Below, one piece after another: positions 21,536-21,706 of a stretch of DNA of 21,706 bases; position 1 is the first letter of the stretch, and each line of letters begins with the position of its first letter. Position numbers and translations under genes: made by a program. The DNA is taken from the NCBI GenBank assembly GCA_036493915.1, contig DASXPA010000107.1:1-21706 (forward strand). Reading direction: 5' to 3'. The notes under the pieces were generated by a model. The model did not search any database, was not told the DNA's origin, and was given only the letters and a program-made list of their open reading frames with translations. Source of the DNA: Palsa-1392 sp036493915. Lineage in GTDB: Bacteria > Verrucomicrobiota > Verrucomicrobiia > Chthoniobacterales > UBA10450.

Positions 21536-21706
21536 GGCCGCGTCAGCGAGCCGCGCGGATGACTCCCGACGATCAGGCCGTCCTGCATTTCGTGAATCCA
21601 ATCGCACATCTCGGCGATCGCGGGATTGTGCGTGACGAGAAGGAGCGCTTTGCCGCCGTTTTTCACGATGCGCTGCAAAACCTCGAACGCGCGCTCGGAG
21701 TTCGCG
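21532..21706 (-). CDS. ABC transporter ATPase (partial, C-terminal end only)
   Basis: The last 57 residues of a leftward gene that enters from the right edge read NSERAFEVLQRIVKNGGKALLLVTHNPAIAEMCDWIHEMQDGLIVG, the D-loop remnant, the H-loop histidine in VTHNP and the closing DG strand of an ABC ATP-binding domain. The Walker motifs are outside the window. Its stop overlaps the flippase ATG (ATGA), so both proteins are likely made together. LolD-like and MacB-like exporters end this way, but the subfamily cannot be determined. Confidence 0.85.
   Translation of the reverse strand, partial: ANSERAFEVLQRIVKNGGKALLLVTHNPAIAEMCDWIHEMQDGLIVGSHPRGSLTRP

Noticed and set aside
4235..21623. About six GCGATCGC palindromes (for example 4235-4242), like the cyanobacterial HIP1
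   Set aside because: They are above simple expectation but far weaker than CCTAACGA, and GATCGC-type words are favoured by codon use in GC-rich genomes.

Overview
The window looks like chromosomal DNA of a Gram-negative, GC-rich bacterium. WaaA (Kdo transferase), an AsmA-like envelope protein and a polysaccharide-type flippase all imply an outer membrane. Gene content, weak Shine-Dalgarno signals and many GTG/TTG starts would fit a soil Verrucomicrobiota-like lineage, but this is an impression that sequence alone cannot confirm. No rRNA, tRNA, CRISPR array, phage or insertion sequence was seen.

Layout. 1-3472 is leftward: a partial OsmC-family gene, a 334-base gap with two hairpins, a short asparaginase-like protein, a DadA-like FAD oxidase and a lipid kinase. 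3532-9177 is rightward: AsmA-like protein, rsmD and waaA (joined by ATGA overlaps), then a serine-palmitoyltransferase-like enzyme and a protein very close in motif layout to fatty acid 2-hydroxylase. 9262-14573 is leftward: six genes that overlap or abut end to end (CDP-alcohol phosphatidyltransferase, HAD phosphatase, sugar-type nucleotidyltransferase, ATP-grasp ligase, class III aminotransferase, Gfo/Idh oxidoreductase). A lone rightward GNAT-fold acyltransferase follows (14659-15789). 15857-21706 is leftward again: ABC ATPase fragment, flippase, a DUF433 gene with a truncated DUF5615 partner, an SDR, a second nucleotidyltransferase, a second CDP-alcohol transferase carrying a degenerate nucleotidyltransferase domain, and a radical SAM protein.

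How it may work together (inference). The combination suggests a lipid-building district: a sphingoid base synthase, a 2-hydroxylase, an N-acyltransferase candidate, an SDR that could be the keto-reductase, a lipid kinase, and two separate modules pairing an NTP transferase with a CDP-alcohol phosphatidyltransferase that could make and attach unusual phospho-head groups. One module also carries an oxidoreductase, an aminotransferase and an ATP-grasp ligase, as expected if its head group is oxidised, aminated and amide-linked.

The most striking signal is not a gene. The 8-mer CCTAACGA occurs exactly 22 times on the two strands, against roughly 0.6 expected from base composition. It falls in all three codon frames inside unrelated genes and usually has a G before it. 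It behaves like a dispersed DNA signal, comparable to an uptake sequence or another short genome-wide tag.
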